DNA from: Hofstenia miamia
Taxonomy: Eukaryota; Xenacoelomorpha; Acoela
NCBI GenBank assembly: GCA_004352715.1
Contig: SCFE01000046.1
Location: forward strand, 2,005,781-2,069,780
Direction: 5' to 3'
DNA: 64,000 nt
Within the stretch, counting starts at the first letter, position 1. Each line of letters starts with the position of its first letter. Both the position numbers and the translations under genes were made by a program. This document shows positions 19,453-32,658 of the stretch, one piece after another. Below the pieces are notes generated by a model, which ran no database searches, was not told the origin of the DNA, and worked only from the letters and a program-made list of their open reading frames with translations.

Positions 19453-22335
19453 CCAGGCTGTTTAGGTTAATATCCAAAAAATCAAAATCAACCCTGTTTC
19501 GAAGTAGCAGACATACATTCATAGCTCCTTATTTATGTCTCTTCTGTTTTAAATATGTAAATATATTTTTGTACATTAACTTTGCGTAGATATTTCTTGC
19601 AGCTCCATTAGTTGAATACATGTATACTTACGGATTTTAAGCCTACAAAAATTCTTTGAATTTTAATAATTTAATTCATATAAAGTAAACCTTGAATTAT
19701 GGATGCAATAAATCACCTAATAGTTGTAAATTTCAATAAATAAATTTGCAAAACCACAGACTAAAAAGTTAAAATTGGCATGTATGGAAAAAACCATAAT
19801 TTATAGAAGAAAAGATTCCGTGCCGGCGAGCGCAGCTTTTGCAATACTATCTTGAGGACTACACAAATGAGTGAACTTAGTAAGAAACAAACACTTCTCA
19901 ATTATTTCACAAATAACTGGCTGATATTTAATAGCAGTTTTGTCAAAATCAAGTAGTATTTTTCGTTTAATTATAAAACAAATTTGATAATGAAAATATA
20001 AGGAATTGATAAAAGATTTATCTACACATCAAAACATTAGGTACACATGCTCTACAAATTGAATAACGATGGTTTTAATTCAAAGATTTTTTTTCAAAAG
20101 TCATGTAAAAATAGCAATGGCAAGGATAGAAGATCAAGTTGATTACAAAACATAAAGAGTTTATATTTGTAGTTTGTAAAATAATATGAAAACCGCAACT
20201 TTTGACAGCTGTAAAAAATACGTGAAAACTCTTTTACAATATAACCAAAAAATTTTGTAAATATATTTCAGATATATTAATAGGATTTGCGCAAAAGTTT
20301 AATACCATAACGCACATAATACTATGAAATATATAATTTTTCGAGCTCGAGTATTCTAAAATATAGTTACATTTTGAAAACTAATAAATAAAAAATCTAA
20401 TGATGATAATTAAGCTATTTAAATAATTTGCAAAGTTCAAGTATACATTTAAATAATCACCATTTATCGCATTGCTTAACATATTTAGACAAATTGCTTG
20501 TACTAATTCTAGAGATTTCAATAAATTTCTGAAAATACGATATAATTACATACTAGAGCGTACTTTGATTAACCCCACGGTATTTTACTACAATTGATTT
20601 ACATGTAGTTAGTAATGTGCTACTCACATTATTAAAATAATATCCTTAAATGTATTGTGGAGCGGATCTAGTAACTTTAGTTAGAAAGGGCGTTCACGTC
20701 GAAAACTTTCTAAAAACATACATTATCCTTTAAAAAATCAAATATTTACTTACTTATTACAGGCGTGCGGAAAATAATTTATTTTACTAAATGTACACAA
20801 TAAATTTAATCTCAACATTGTTTTGCTATTTTAAAAATGATACAAATTTGTTAAAATTTTGTCAATTTAAGTAAATGTAGCACTAATATTTCTAATATAT
20901 CTTACAAATTTACAAACATGATACATTTTGAAAAATTAGATTGTGGTGTGGGGCCTTCAGTACTAAATTATTGCCCTGGATCAAGGTGCCGTATATGGGG
21001 TGGTCATATATTTTTTCAGTCATCCATAATAGCCATATTTTGAATTTCATTATTACGTTATGGCCTAAAGGCCATTATGTAAAAATATGGTTAATGATGG
21101 TGAAATGTATATATGATACACGTGGTAATAGCAAAACTATAAGTGACTTATAATATTTATCAGAATTAATACCAAATTACTAGCTGCAATTAAAAGTCAA
21201 CCATTTTTATTTAATATGAATTTGTAATGATATCAGACAGAAGCAATTCACTAGGCTGCAGAAGCATTTTGAATTGAGAAACAAACTTAAAAATAATCAA
21301 ATTATTATTTTTGTTTGTATTCCAACACAACACGCTTTGTTAGGCACAAAGTTTATAAGTGGGAAACAACTTAATCATCAGTATTTGCTTACAATCCACG
21401 ATTACAAATGGGAAACAATCTCCTGAAGTTGCTTATTAAATAATTGCAAGACTTTTAAAAGTTATTATTTTATCAAAATGTTTTTTTGTTCAAAATAAAA
21501 TGTAAAATCAATATTTACTCATTTAATTTTCTTTAGTGTAAGATATGTGTCACTAAATTTCACAATACTCTTGAAAATAAATATATATTCCGAATATGTA
21601 ACAACAAATTTTTGTATTTCCATTATGGCCACATTTTTAAATTTGCAATCCACGATGGTAATAATTTTTTGTCCATCATACAATTATGGTATCCATAGCA
21701 TGGTACATAATGGTATGATACCATACCATAATTAGAACGTTTGCCCTGGATTTCTACTGCGATTGTCTCTATTCTAATAGCTAAACTTCTACCAACATCA
21801 TTACTATAGTGTGAGAATGTGGATTTAGCATGGACCCGAGTGCGACCGAATCAGAATATCAACAACATGAAATCAAAAAATCTAAGCTTTGGTGACATTT
21901 CTTGTGCTCAGTAGTACTGAGCCAGAACCCGATCCAAATCCGAAATGGGGTCGGGTTTATTCAGGTACCTTATGTCACTCTCTAATCACCACAGCAAAAT
22001 GATTTGGATTTTGGCTGACTAAGTAAAAAACTTACTGGGAAATTCAAAAATTTTATATAGATTTGTTGTTTGTTAAGGCTAGAATAATTAGTTGTTTTAA
22101 ATTAAAAGTACGGGTATGGGCGAAATTGTTACAGTTAGAGCCAGTAAGGGTACACAACCTTAATGGATGAATGGGGGTATGAGAAATACTTTATCAGTAC
22201 AGCCTTTCTGAACATAACATCACAAATTTGTCAACATTCATTCTCAATTATACAGTATAACATTTTAATAATTTTGAGAAAGTATAGAATAACTTCTATA
22301 GTCATATATTATTATGCCTCTACCTCAAATGATGA

Positions 22336-22338
<3 letters not shown>
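19453..22338. other. AT-rich, gene-poor DNA with short GC-richer islands
   Basis: No gene is supported. Two segments, near 20935 and near 21740, share TTGCCCTGGAT, and 21680-21735 contains a near-palindrome (ATGGTATGATACCAT). A GC-richer island at 21825-21970 has CCCGATCC...GGGGTCGGG with no frame. Confidence 0.4.
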
Positions 22339-22370
<32 letters not shown>

Positions 22371-22397
22371 TATATATATACTGTATATATATATATT

Positions 22398-22432
<35 letters not shown>

Positions 22433-22521
22433 NNNNNNNNNNNNNNNNNNNNNNNNNNNNNNNNNNNNNNNNNNNNNNNNNNNNNNNNNNNNNNNATATA
22501 TATATATATATATATATATAT
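22339..22521 (+). repeat. (AT)n microsatellite with internal gap of 63 N
   Basis: AT runs on both sides of N at 22433-22495, interrupted by ACTGTATAT. The gap is probably a repeat the assembler could not span. Confidence 0.95.
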
Positions 22522-24273
22522 CAATTAGGCAAGCAGGCTACGTAATATTCAATATGAAACCAACTTATCTCGACTCCAAATTTCGAGTTCTCGCAGGATC
22601 TTAGTATACATAGCAACTAAGCATTCTATTTGCAAGTAGCATTTACATGAAATAAGAACATAAAATACATCTTTGCAATTTTTCAATATGTCTGAAACAT
22701 GTTTTTTTCTCCCTTGTTTTCTGCGCTTATCCTTAACGCAGTGCAACCCTGACCCAGTAGTTATTGATACTGAAATTGAATGCCCAAATGTCTGTTTGGC
22801 AATAGGGATTTAAGATTTGTTTTGGACGTATGTGTAAATGAAAATTTGTATTTATATATGCTCAATTTATCGAGAAGTCTAATGAATAAAGTTTTAGAGT
22901 AAATATATTTGAAATAGCACTAACGTAATGCAAACTACACTTTTGTAATTGGCTAATGCAGGTTGAATGAAAGGGAGAATAAGGTAAACATTTGAGCACT
23001 TTTTGAATCTCACTGTGATTTAGTGCACGTCCATGCATAACGAATTAATAGACCAAGGAATCGGAACTGATAATGAAAATCGAGGCAATTAATCAAAATT
23101 AATGCCCTAGCGCTATTATTAAATATAAAACTAGTTTTCATAAGTATTTTTGTTTGATCTAAAACAGGTTTGAGGTATTCCATTTTTAAATCGTATGAAA
23201 GCCGAGTTTCCGTGGATCTGGATCGATCCGATCAAAGGATATGCACTGGATACGGATCAGAAAATTTATTTAATAGATGTCCATAGATCATTTTACATAA
23301 AAAATAAAGAATAGCAGATAAATTTATTGATTCTTATCTAAATTTTTTAAGTAAGTTAGCGTAAAATGAACAAAAAAATTGAGCTCATAGTCAGGGAGTA
23401 AATTTTCAAGCAAAAAGCATTTCATAGACAACTGATTTTTGTAAAACTATCGACTAAACCTTCTTTATAATTGTTGTTTGACAGTTAAAACAAAATGAAT
23501 GTTGATTTCTAGGGGCAGCAAAGCAATTATTTTGAATGAATAAGTAATTCGATTACACTATTTTCAATTTGTAAGTAGCATAAACAGCATAAATACATGT
23601 AATAGTGTGATTGACGTCTTTGTGTTTTGTAGGATACTGTGTTTTTCATAGATGCTAATCTAGCAAATCATTTGTGGTTATAATTAAAATGGAGTGAAAG
23701 TGGCGATGTAAACTTGTCTCCTATATTTACTTAGTGCATACTCGCTTGGGTACAGGAATGACAAGTGCTGTACATGCTTCTAAACATTGCGTCGTGGTTG
23801 AGTGTTTCTTGACTAACATACCGAAAAACGAAAACAACGTAGCAAGCAAGGCAGCCGAGCAATGTAAGAGGATGTTCTAAAAGAAAGCTTCGTTGCTCAA
23901 ATGGAATTTCTCTGCACCTACATAAAGCAAACAGAAGTTCCAAGATTCACTGCAATGAAAAGATGTAAGCTCAACTATTTTAGTTCAATCAGAATGGCGA
24001 CGAAGTTGCATTGACACAGTTGAAAATATATTGATCCATTTACAATATACATAGATTTACTATACATTGATTTGCTAACATCGAATGAGCAAAAGGTTTT
24101 AAGATGAAACACTCAAAACCGCACTTCTTCACGAGGTATTAGCACTTTTTTAACTATTTTTTGCTAAAGAGAGTTATAATTTTGACAAAATAAATTTTAA
24201 AAAACTACAAAAAGCATTATCAGTGTCGATTTTGCGTAGATCAGCACAAGTATACATGTATTTATGACTTAGA
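22522..24273. other. Upstream region of the first GPCR, no other gene seen
   Basis: AT-rich. A 70-codon frame on the minus strand (23731-23943) has no motif. Around 23215 there are clustered GGATC words (TGGATCTGGATCGATCCGATC-like) without a frame. Confidence 0.4.
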
Positions 24274-24282
24274 TATATAAAG
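24274..24282 (+). promoter_or_regulatory. TATA-like box upstream of first GPCR
   Basis: TATATAAAG about 155 bp before the ATG. In DNA this AT-rich such words are common, so support is weak. Confidence 0.2.
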
Positions 24283-24438
24283 GAAGACAAAATGATTTAT
24301 ATCTTCATTAATTAATTACCATTCTAGCTTCACGGCCCATGCAAATATTGCGATAATTCAAATTTCCTGTGAGCCAATCATCATACAGAGAATTAGAAAA
24401 TAAATATCAACACTAGTCGAATTTCTTTTATTGTAAAC

Positions 24439-25332
24439 ATGAATATCTCGCAATACAGGTGCCCAGCATCTGTTAACCAACATGAGAGCGTGTTTGCTAT
24501 AATGAGCATGGTTGGTGTGTTGGGCAATGGGTTTGTGATGCTAGTAATTTTGGCATTACCAAGCATGCGTACGCGCACATATTTCTTTATATTCAACTTA
24601 GCAATGATAGACTTTTTAACTTCTATATTTCTTTTCATATTTAAGTGCTTTGAACGGTTTTCTATACCTTCTTCTTCAAGCAAAATCTTTGCCGAGATAT
24701 TCTGCCGCTACTACTGTCCGTCTGCACCACTGTGGTGCTTATTTAACTCATCAGTGTTTACATTAATAGCCATTACATTGGAAAGATATGTATGTATTAT
24801 GCATCCAACAAAATTTCGAACATTTCTTAAATTTCATAATCTCGTTCTGATTATGATAGTAATACACTTGACTTCATTTCTGGCACGTTCTTACATATTT
24901 GTAATATTCGTTCCCAACTATTCACTCAGAACATGCGTCAGCAATACTTCATTAAATCCTGCACTTTTCTTTTGGACTGCTTGTTGGAGCTTATTTGGAA
25001 TGAGTATAGTACCTACAACTTCAATGCTAATAATGTACAGAATAATGTGGAAAAAGCTGGCTTCTAGTGCGAAAAACCAAGAAAAAAATAAGAATCTCAT
25101 AAGAATGTTATTTACAGTTGTCATAATCTTCTTCGCATGTTGGTTTCCAGATAGCCTGCTTTACTTCTTATTCAAGCTCGACTTAAAATTTTTTCCTATC
25201 GATAGAGGCTCTAGTTATTATAATATTGTAATAATGTTTGGGTTTGGAAATTCCTGCATCAATCCATTTCTCTATGCCTGCCAAAGTTCGCATTTCAAAA
25301 ATGCAATCAGGCGAATTCTTAAGTATAAATAG
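24439..25332 (+). CDS. Class A (rhodopsin-type) G-protein-coupled receptor, paralogue 1
   Basis: Intronless frame of 297 residues with seven hydrophobic segments. Family signatures: Asn30 (GN) in TM1, NLAMID with Asp58 in TM2, ERY at 115-117 closing TM3, Cys in the TM2-TM3 region and Cys166 in the second extracellular loop for the usual disulfide, Pro192 in TM5, CWFP at 234-237 in TM6 and NPFLY at 275-279 in TM7. Basic ends at loop 3 (WKKL, KNQEKNKN) fit G-protein contact. The N-terminus is short, with an NIS glycosylation sequon at residue 2 and no signal peptide. The start is supported because the paralogue at 41033-41926 aligns from the same Met. The ligand is unknown; general look is that of peptide or amine receptors. 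DRY is ERY here, a common variant. Confidence 0.93.
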   Translation: MNISQYRCPASVNQHESVFAIMSMVGVLGNGFVMLVILALPSMRTRTYFFIFNLAMIDFLTSIFLFIFKCFERFSIPSSSSKIFAEIFCRYYCPSAPLWCLFNSSVFTLIAITLERYVCIMHPTKFRTFLKFHNLVLIMIVIHLTSFLARSYIFVIFVPNYSLRTCVSNTSLNPALFFWTACWSLFGMSIVPTTSMLIMYRIMWKKLASSAKNQEKNKNLIRMLFTVVIIFFACWFPDSLLYFLFKLDLKFFPIDRGSSYYNIVIMFGFGNSCINPFLYACQSSHFKNAIRRILKYK

Positions 25333-25429
25333 AACATTGCTTAAAACATAAGCAATTTCATGCATGAAATGTACGGCCTATATTGTCATATTCATTGATA
25401 AGTGGCCTTAATCCATATTTATTTTCGAT

Positions 25430-25435
25430 AATAAA
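25430..25435 (+). terminator. Poly(A) signal AATAAA after first GPCR
   Basis: Canonical hexamer 98 bp downstream of the TAG. Confidence 0.45.
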
Positions 25436-27177
25436 GCAATATGTACGCATTACTAGAAATATGTTAATGAAATAGTTAAATGATTTAGGGAAGAATTTGT
25501 TTTGTAATTGGAGGTAGACATTAGTATTTGTTTTGTTTTCTGTAAATTTGGTATTTTAATCTTCTAAATATTCGCATTTGCATGATTAAAAAATATGATC
25601 CTGAATGGAATTTCATTAACCCCAAATTATGCGATTGATATAATAAGGTGTTCTTTATATGTAATATGTGCGCATTTATATTTCAAAACTAAATATTCAC
25701 ACACTTTCACTCCGTATTCTTGAAATTTTTGCATTATTTAGTGTTGCCTTTAATTTCCTTGATCAAATGGTGGAAAATAAATGATTCTGATGCGTTTCCT
25801 ATATATTTTAGAATCTGGTCACGTTCTTAGATTGTCTTAATTTTGAAAATATTTGCATTGGAAGGCATAAAAAGCGAAAACACGTTAATGTGCATATAAA
25901 CATATATATATAAATGTAATTATATTGAGTTTTGATATATTTATGTTTGCTTGACGCTAAAATGGACCGGTTTCGATCTTATATTATCATCATACTAAAT
26001 GCGGTAATAAATTTACAGTAACTTATAAATTAATATTGTATGCATTTCTAAAATAAGTTTAAATATAATCATACTTTTTTGTTTATATAATTCTTTCTTA
26101 TTTTCCTTAATGTATATTGTTTCCCCAATTTTTTCATAGTTTAATCTTAGTAGTATACAGAAATTTTCTTTTCTTGCAGCATGTTTATGTAAATATATTA
26201 GTTATATAAATATATAAAAGCAAATGTGGCCCTAGATGTTCTGGCGCATTAATTGAAAATTTTTTCTCTGAGGTGTCAAAGTATGAATTTGATTTTTAGA
26301 ATTATGGTGAATTTTCAAATCAGGAATTCAAATTTTATGCTAACATTTGTTTTCAGTAATTTTCTTCACCTTATGCCGTTGAGCTTTCCCACTAAAACAT
26401 CTTCATGAATAAACACTGTATCCGAAGTTTCAGAGGAATTATAATTGGAGCTGTGAGCAAACTCCTCTAAATTATATTATTTTGTTGAGAAGAATTTAAT
26501 ATTTGATGTAAAGAAAACAGTTTTAAATTCAAAACAAAATTTTTTGATTATAACATTTATTTATATATATATATATATAATATGAATCTGCTCATAGATA
26601 ATGTCATTGATAATGTAGAGTATATCTAAAGCTAAAATACGATTTTTCTTAAAAGAAGTACCATTCTTTAGTTGTGAATTTAATTTTTTTTGAATTTCTT
26701 AATCAAAAATTTAGTTTCATTTCATGACACTGTTTAGGCGATCAATAAAAATTCTGCATTTTTCTAAATTTTAAAATTTTATGTATGTAGGCACAACAAC
26801 AAAAATGAGCATGCAATTCTTAGAATTTTAGAAATCTCCGTAAGTTTATTCTCAAATTTAAGGAGATTCTATTGGGCTAAAATTTTATAAAATACAAACT
26901 TTGCTTGTCGAATTAATTTTTCTAAAAAATATATTAAAGAAACATATGAGACATAAATTTACACTCAAGAAGTTCCCTTGCAAGACTAAAAATCTAATTC
27001 ATTGCCTTATTCTATTCCTAGCAAAAATAATTTGGCAAGTATGCAAAATAGTGCATATCTATACATATCTTGTTCTTTGGTATTCAACTAAGCTACGCGT
27101 TATTTAGTAACAGCTTAACATTATATACTGGATCGCTTAAAGATAGCCATTGTCTAAAATATAAACCATAATCATAC

Positions 27178-27212
<35 letters not shown>

Positions 27213-28470
27213 AATTTTAAGAAATTTCTTAAGCTTTTGCAAATATATGAAAGCAGAAAAATTTTGTTTAATAATATTCCTATGAATGTCATTTTGCATT
27301 TCAAAAAAAATTTTCCAATGTGTAGTGACTCTATCTTTCAATTGTAAAACGTTTTCTTTACATTAATTTAAATACTTGATTTGTGCTACACTCGCCTAAT
27401 TGACTATTTTTATTCTCAGTTGAGATAAATGCATGCACTCTAAAAAAGTTTTTGAAATTCATAAAAGTATTTATAATAAAATTTTACAAATCCATCACTA
27501 TTTGCCCAATAGTAATATTTAGTAAGACTACTTTAAAAAGCTTGGGAATTAATACTAATATAACATAATTAAATTTTTAAATTTTTGCGGATCCATAGAG
27601 AGTTTGCTGGTATTACAGTTGGCATGTTATTTCAGTTAAACATTAAAAGTAAAACAATCATTCATTTAAATATATTTAAATTATTGAAGTATTTAATGCA
27701 TTAAATACTTTAAATTCCTCATTTTCCTCTAAAGTGAATAAAGTTGAATAGCGTCTACAGTAGTCTAAATTACCTTAAGAAGAGTTTCATACTGGATTTT
27801 ATTGCAATACTTCAGGAACTTGGGAACAGAGGAATTCATTAACGCGTTCTTTCTCACTGAAATATCATTCATATATAACCCTACTAAGAGAAATTTATTG
27901 TGTGTTAGCACATGTAATATTGTATCAATAAATTATCATTGTTTGGATAATACATGACCCTTTCAGAAGATATAATTTTTGGAAAAGTCACCATGACTTC
28001 AGAGTAAGAACAGTTATAAAAGTAGGACTACGTTATTACTCCTTAATTATAATAGGAAATTCGATTCTTTAATCTAAATGATTTCTCAAGAATAATAATA
28101 AAATGGTAATATATTAATTTAATTTTTTATTATCTTATGTTTCATTTCTAATTAAATAAAGGCTTACTAAAACTAATTCAAATTTTGAATTAGCATATTC
28201 AAATATTTATGTAAATTTAGTACTTTTAATAAAGATATTTTAATGAATTGCGTTGAAAAATCAGGTGTTTAAACTAGAGAAGTTCTGTTAATTTTTTTGT
28301 TATGATTTTCCAGTTGATCGATTAGATTTGTAAAAATCTTGCGTTTTTTCAATTTTCGATATAAACATTATTAGTGCTAGTATTTCTGAGAATATCGATT
28401 GTAAGCATTCGAATATTCCTTGAAGATATTCGACTAGTCTATATTTATATTTAACTTAGTTTGATACAAT
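25436..28470. other. AT-rich, gene-poor DNA
   Basis: No gene supported. Contains (AT)n runs at 26562-26579 and 27180-27208, a perfect 24-bp palindrome at 27687-27710 and a 21-bp palindrome near 28172 (CTAATTCAAATTTTGAATTAG is the full unit). Confidence 0.5.
27180..27208 (+). repeat. (AT)n microsatellite
   Basis: Perfect AT run of about 14 units. Confidence 0.95.
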
Positions 28471-30915
28471 ATTAAGAGTCAAAGCAAATTTATTGCTGTA
28501 AATAAAATTCAAAAGCTACAAACTACAAATACATGCATTTACACAATAATAATAAAATATATATAATATAAATCTGTTTGTTTGTGTCTGCTTTCGTGCG
28601 TGTGGATTTTTAGTGCTATACAAAATTTTCGAATGAATGCAGTGCTTTATGGTAGTTACGAATGCATTGGCTATTAAAGCGAGGAATCTTCGCAATTTTT
28701 TTCTGAATTTCTTGTAGTATTTTTCTATTTGAATTTCATGATCTAAGTTATTCTATATCTTAGTTGCTGTGTTGTGAAAGCTATTATGTTTATCTAAGAA
28801 TAACAATTTTTGAGAAGGTTCGTTTATTTTAATATATTGTTTTAAAACGAAATCGCGGATTGACCAAATTTGAATTTAAATAATACTGATAAGATATGCA
28901 TTTGAATTTGGTAGTAAGGAGATAGTATTTTAAATTTAGTCGATAGGTGGATGCACTGTCATGTTTTTGAACGAAATTGATGTTTTAAGAGACCAATTGA
29001 AAGTTTTAGACAGAATAATGCGATATTTTGAATTTATATTTGTACAGAGAAATGAGCAATATCGAAAGTGTGATCAGCAGAGAGCATTTATTAATTGTTT
29101 GTGATAGGCATTTGAAATATTTCTGAGATGATAAAGATACCTAACTCCAGAAGACATTAAACATATAATTTTAGCCATGAAGAATTGTTCGAAATTTAAA
29201 TCATTGTCAATTTCAGCACCTAAATAGCTGATGAATTCACTTTGCATTATTGGTCCATGATCTATATTAAGTTCAATGTTTTTGTGAAACTTTTGAATGT
29301 TTTAGGAGAGAATGTTATAAATTGTATTTTTTCAATATTCACTTTCAGTTGGTTATTTGTGAAATATTTTGTTAAATTTTCTATATCATTTTGCAGGTCT
29401 TTATTTGAATTAAAGGCATTTATATTAGTACTTATAATACAGGTTATCTTTTGTTTATCGATAAATTTTACTGTATTTTACATTTTGGGTTATGTCATTC
29501 ACGTAGATTGCAAAAATGATCGGACCCAAAACAGTGGCCTTAGGCACCCCACGATCAGTTAAAGTATATTTTGATTTGTTGCCATTTAGTATATAACTCG
29601 TCGATTGTTGTCGATTTTAAAGGAAGTTCAATATTAAGTTAATAGCTAGGTAATCAAAATTATAATATGTAAATTTATCTTCAAGTATGTCAAAATTCAT
29701 TGAGTTAAGCTTTGCTTAAATAAAAAAGTGCAACGCAACTACATTTATTAAGGGCTAAATTAGATTTATTTGTTATGATATTTGGAGAATTGTATTCTGA
29801 GTTCTATAACCACTACAAGAACCGGACTGTTTTTTCGAGAGAATATTTTCAGATTTCAAATAGGCTTTTATTTAATAATTTCTCGAACAGTTTACTAAAA
29901 GGATGACTAATGCAAATGGGTCTGTAATTGTTTGCGTTTAGATGGTCATCTTTTTTAAATAAAGGACTTATGTTGAATTATAAATTTTTTAAAAATTTCA
30001 GGAAATTCGTTATCAATAATGCATTGGTTAAATGCAAATAGCAGATTGAAAGATTATGAGAGGCAGTTCATTTATTTGTGTCTAAGTTTTTTGTTATGCT
30101 TTCTAATTCACTAGCATTTACGAGCCTAAAAAAAGAATGTTTTTGCTGTGCATTTGTTAATGTTTATTCCTTACGTTGATATTTGGGGAAATTGAAGTTG
30201 CCAAGTTCTTTAAATGTTATGTTTATGTAGTCTATTATTTTTGTTTTTTCTGTTAAAATTTCATTATCAATTTTAATTCCCTAATTTCAATTGAAATTCC
30301 TTTACTTTTTCACAGAATTTTTTGAATGTATCGCCATTTTCGCTTTTTTTTTACTCAGGATATCGAAAAACTTATTTAGTTTTACGCAGATTTTTTATTT
30401 CTTAATTGCTTATTATTTTCTTTGATTTATTGTAAGTACTCCAATTAGTGGTCATTGTTTCTGTTTTAGCAAGATCAAATAGTTTTTTAATGCCTACTTG
30501 TTCATGTATTTCGCGATCATCAGCATTGAATAAAGCAAATTCGTGAGCTTTTAATCTTACCTTTCAGCATTTAATTGGTGCCACTTTGTTAATAGCATTG
30601 CAAATTTCTTTTGAGAAATAATTAAGCATACAAGATCCAGATTTTAGTGTGCATGTAGTTAAATGATATGTTTTCCAAAAGTATTTCCATTTTTTATCTG
30701 AGTAATTCAGATAATCCCTTGTATATAATATTTTAAAATTATTTATTTTAGTAGTTATATTACTTATATAGGTGCAAAGAGCATGGTCACTGAATTATTC
30801 GAAAATTAAAGATTTAAAGAATAAGTATGAATTTGGTATGAAGTAGTCAATTAAGTTGTTATTCCATGTGGGACAGTCAGTGTTTACACAGTGAAAATTG
30901 TATGTTGCACAAAAT

Positions 30916-31197
30916 TCATTTAATGATTTTTTTCAAGATTCTTAAAATAATTTTATTAAAGTCACCAAATACATTTATAGAATAGCATAGGGCATTTATT
31001 ACCGAAATTTCATTTGACATATAATTTAGATAGTCAATATGATAATTATTATTTAGGTTGTATGTGATGTTAATCAGTTCCTTATGATATTTGTTTTCAA
31101 GTAGTATAATTTCTATCCAGAGTAATTCAAATACATTGTGGTCTAATTCATATTCCAATTTATGCATTGGTTTTAAACATTTTGGAACTATTATCAT
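30916..31197 (-). pseudogene. Endonuclease part of LINE A, open stretch
   Basis: A 93-codon open piece with RGGG just upstream, E-L-L-W-I-E-I and the active-site motif GDFN near its end, typical of the exonuclease-endonuclease-phosphatase fold in LINEs. It begins out of frame with the first endonuclease half and stops 15 residues after GDFN. Confidence 0.7.
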
Positions 31198-31451
31198 GAG
31201 TCCGCCACCTCTACCTAATCGGTTTTTTATGAAAATGTCAAAAAATTTCGGCCAGCATTAAACAAATTAACATCAGTGTCATCTTTCAACGAAGTTTCAG
31301 TAACTAAGAATATTGTGTTTTGACCTATCTTATTTATTAGGTTTAGAAAATTATATATTTTTGAATTGAGACTTCTAGCATTGATATAAACGAATTTGTA
31401 GTTATTATCGTATTTTCTTAGTATATTTTCTAATTTCGATTTTTCTAGAAT

Positions 31452-31490
31452 TAGTCCTGGGTTAAGCTTTATATCTCCTGAGAGTAGTAA
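31452..31490 (-). other. 2A-like peptide motif relic in LINE A
   Basis: The frame reads SGDIKLNPGL where the active consensus is D-(V/I)-E-x-N-P-G-P. Asp, Ile, Asn, Pro and Gly are kept; Glu is Lys and the final Pro is Leu. In families that use it, the motif makes the ribosome skip a peptide bond. Confidence 0.5.
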
Positions 31491-31751
31491 TTTTATGAAA
31501 TAAAAATATTTATTCAGATAATTAAGAAAAAATTTAGAGAATTTAGATAATAATAATAATAAGAGTTAGGAGTTAAAGCAAATTTATTGCTAATATGTAT
31601 ATGAAGTCTACAAAATTAACACATGACAAAAATTCTTACAAAACTATTTATATTATTAATTAAAGGGCAGTGTTAAACATAATTCGACCATGAATTGAGT
31701 TTATTATCTATGCCCAATAATTTTTGTTTATTCAATAATATTTTTTCTTAC

Positions 31752-31752
<1 letters not shown>

Positions 31753-31795
<43 letters not shown>
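31753..31795 (+). repeat. (AAT)n microsatellite
   Basis: About 14 units within the 3' part of LINE B. Confidence 0.95.
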
Positions 31796-31796
<1 letters not shown>

Positions 31797-32650
31797 GATT
31801 TTACCTTTGAAGGGTAATAATACAAAAAACAAAATTAATCAAAATAATGAGAATACTAGAAGAAGTAAGTTTTTTTGTGACAATTGCAGAATGGAAAGAG
31901 ATTGCATTTACATAAGATTCCAGTAGAAAGCAAAGAGTTTAAAAGAAAAATTAGAATATTAGATTTAAATTTAGAAGGACGTGCCCAAAGATTTTGAATT
32001 ATGAAATTAGCTAGAGGAATGATACGGAAAAAGTAGGCATGGGATGATTTTGATTTATGAAATTAAGGAGATTTAAAAGATAGATATTTGGATGAATGAG
32101 AATTAAAGGTGCTTGAGGAAACTGATAGATATTCATAGCTTCCAATAAGTAATTTGTTAAGAAAAATAAGATCAAGATATTTTAAGTAAAGATTTATTGG
32201 AAGCTTGGCTTGAAAGAGAAAAGTTTCAAATGAGGAATTTGAAGAGTAGACCCAATGAAGAGCATGATGTAGTATACAGTCAATTTTTAAGGAAGAAGAA
32301 GAATCAAGATGCCAGCACTGGGAAGCATAGCTTAGAAATGACAAGCAGTATGTCTTAAAAAGCAAGCATTTGTTTGAATAGTGAGTAGATTTAGGTATTG
32401 CAGAATTCAGATAAAACAAAGAAGAGAACTTTATACTTTTTTGAGAAATATGCGATTTCCAGGATAAATTATTAGAAATAACTATTCCTAAGTCAGTTAC
32501 TTCACGTTTAAAAGGAATTTGAAAGGTAGATAATTTAATAATAAGAGGACTAGCATTACGTGTAGAGCAAAAGAAGAGACCTTCCAAACCAGATCTGACC
32601 CAAACACGAAAATTGGGACTTGTTTGGAATATTGTATGAGTGAATTTTAG

Positions 32651-32658
32651 AATGCAAG
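32651..32658 (+). repeat. Target site duplication, left (AATGCAAG)
   Basis: Identical to 32979-32986 across the 320-bp element. Confidence 0.85.

Larger units (their letters stand above)
28471..31510 (-). pseudogene. CR1/Jockey-like LINE A, endonuclease and RT remnants
   Basis: Read from high to low coordinates. At 31490-31452 the peptide LLLSGDIKLNPGL resembles the 2A-like motif before the endonuclease of some metazoan LINEs. Then the APE-type endonuclease: FVYINARSLNSKI, VTETSLKDDTD, after a one-base shift near 31243 NRLGRGGGLMIIV, ELLWIEIILLE and GDFN (30916-31197). Further down, RT blocks survive in broken frames: NYRPICISHPFSKLFEKLL (about 29950-29880) and GVPKATVLGPIIFAIYVNDI (29552-29491). 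The following YADD box is destroyed. The 3' end is near 28481, where AAAGCAAATTTATTGCT also occurs in LINE B. The endonuclease would nick target DNA and the RT copy the RNA; this copy is long dead. Confidence 0.75.
31575..32658 (-). pseudogene. CR1/Jockey-like LINE B, RT C-terminal half and 3' UTR
   Basis: The frame shows the LINE RT C-terminal pattern: VTDLGIVISNNLSWKSHI, KCLLFKTYCLSFLSYASQCW and LHHALHWVYSS. A TAA at 32063 breaks it, after which the same frame goes on to 31856 with NLWARPSKFKSNILIF, typical of the element's C-terminus. The 3' part holds an (AAT)n tract and ends near 31575 with the 17-bp word shared with LINE A, so A and B lie head to tail on the minus strand. The upstream part continues beyond an inserted hAT-like element at 32659-32978. 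Confidence 0.75.
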
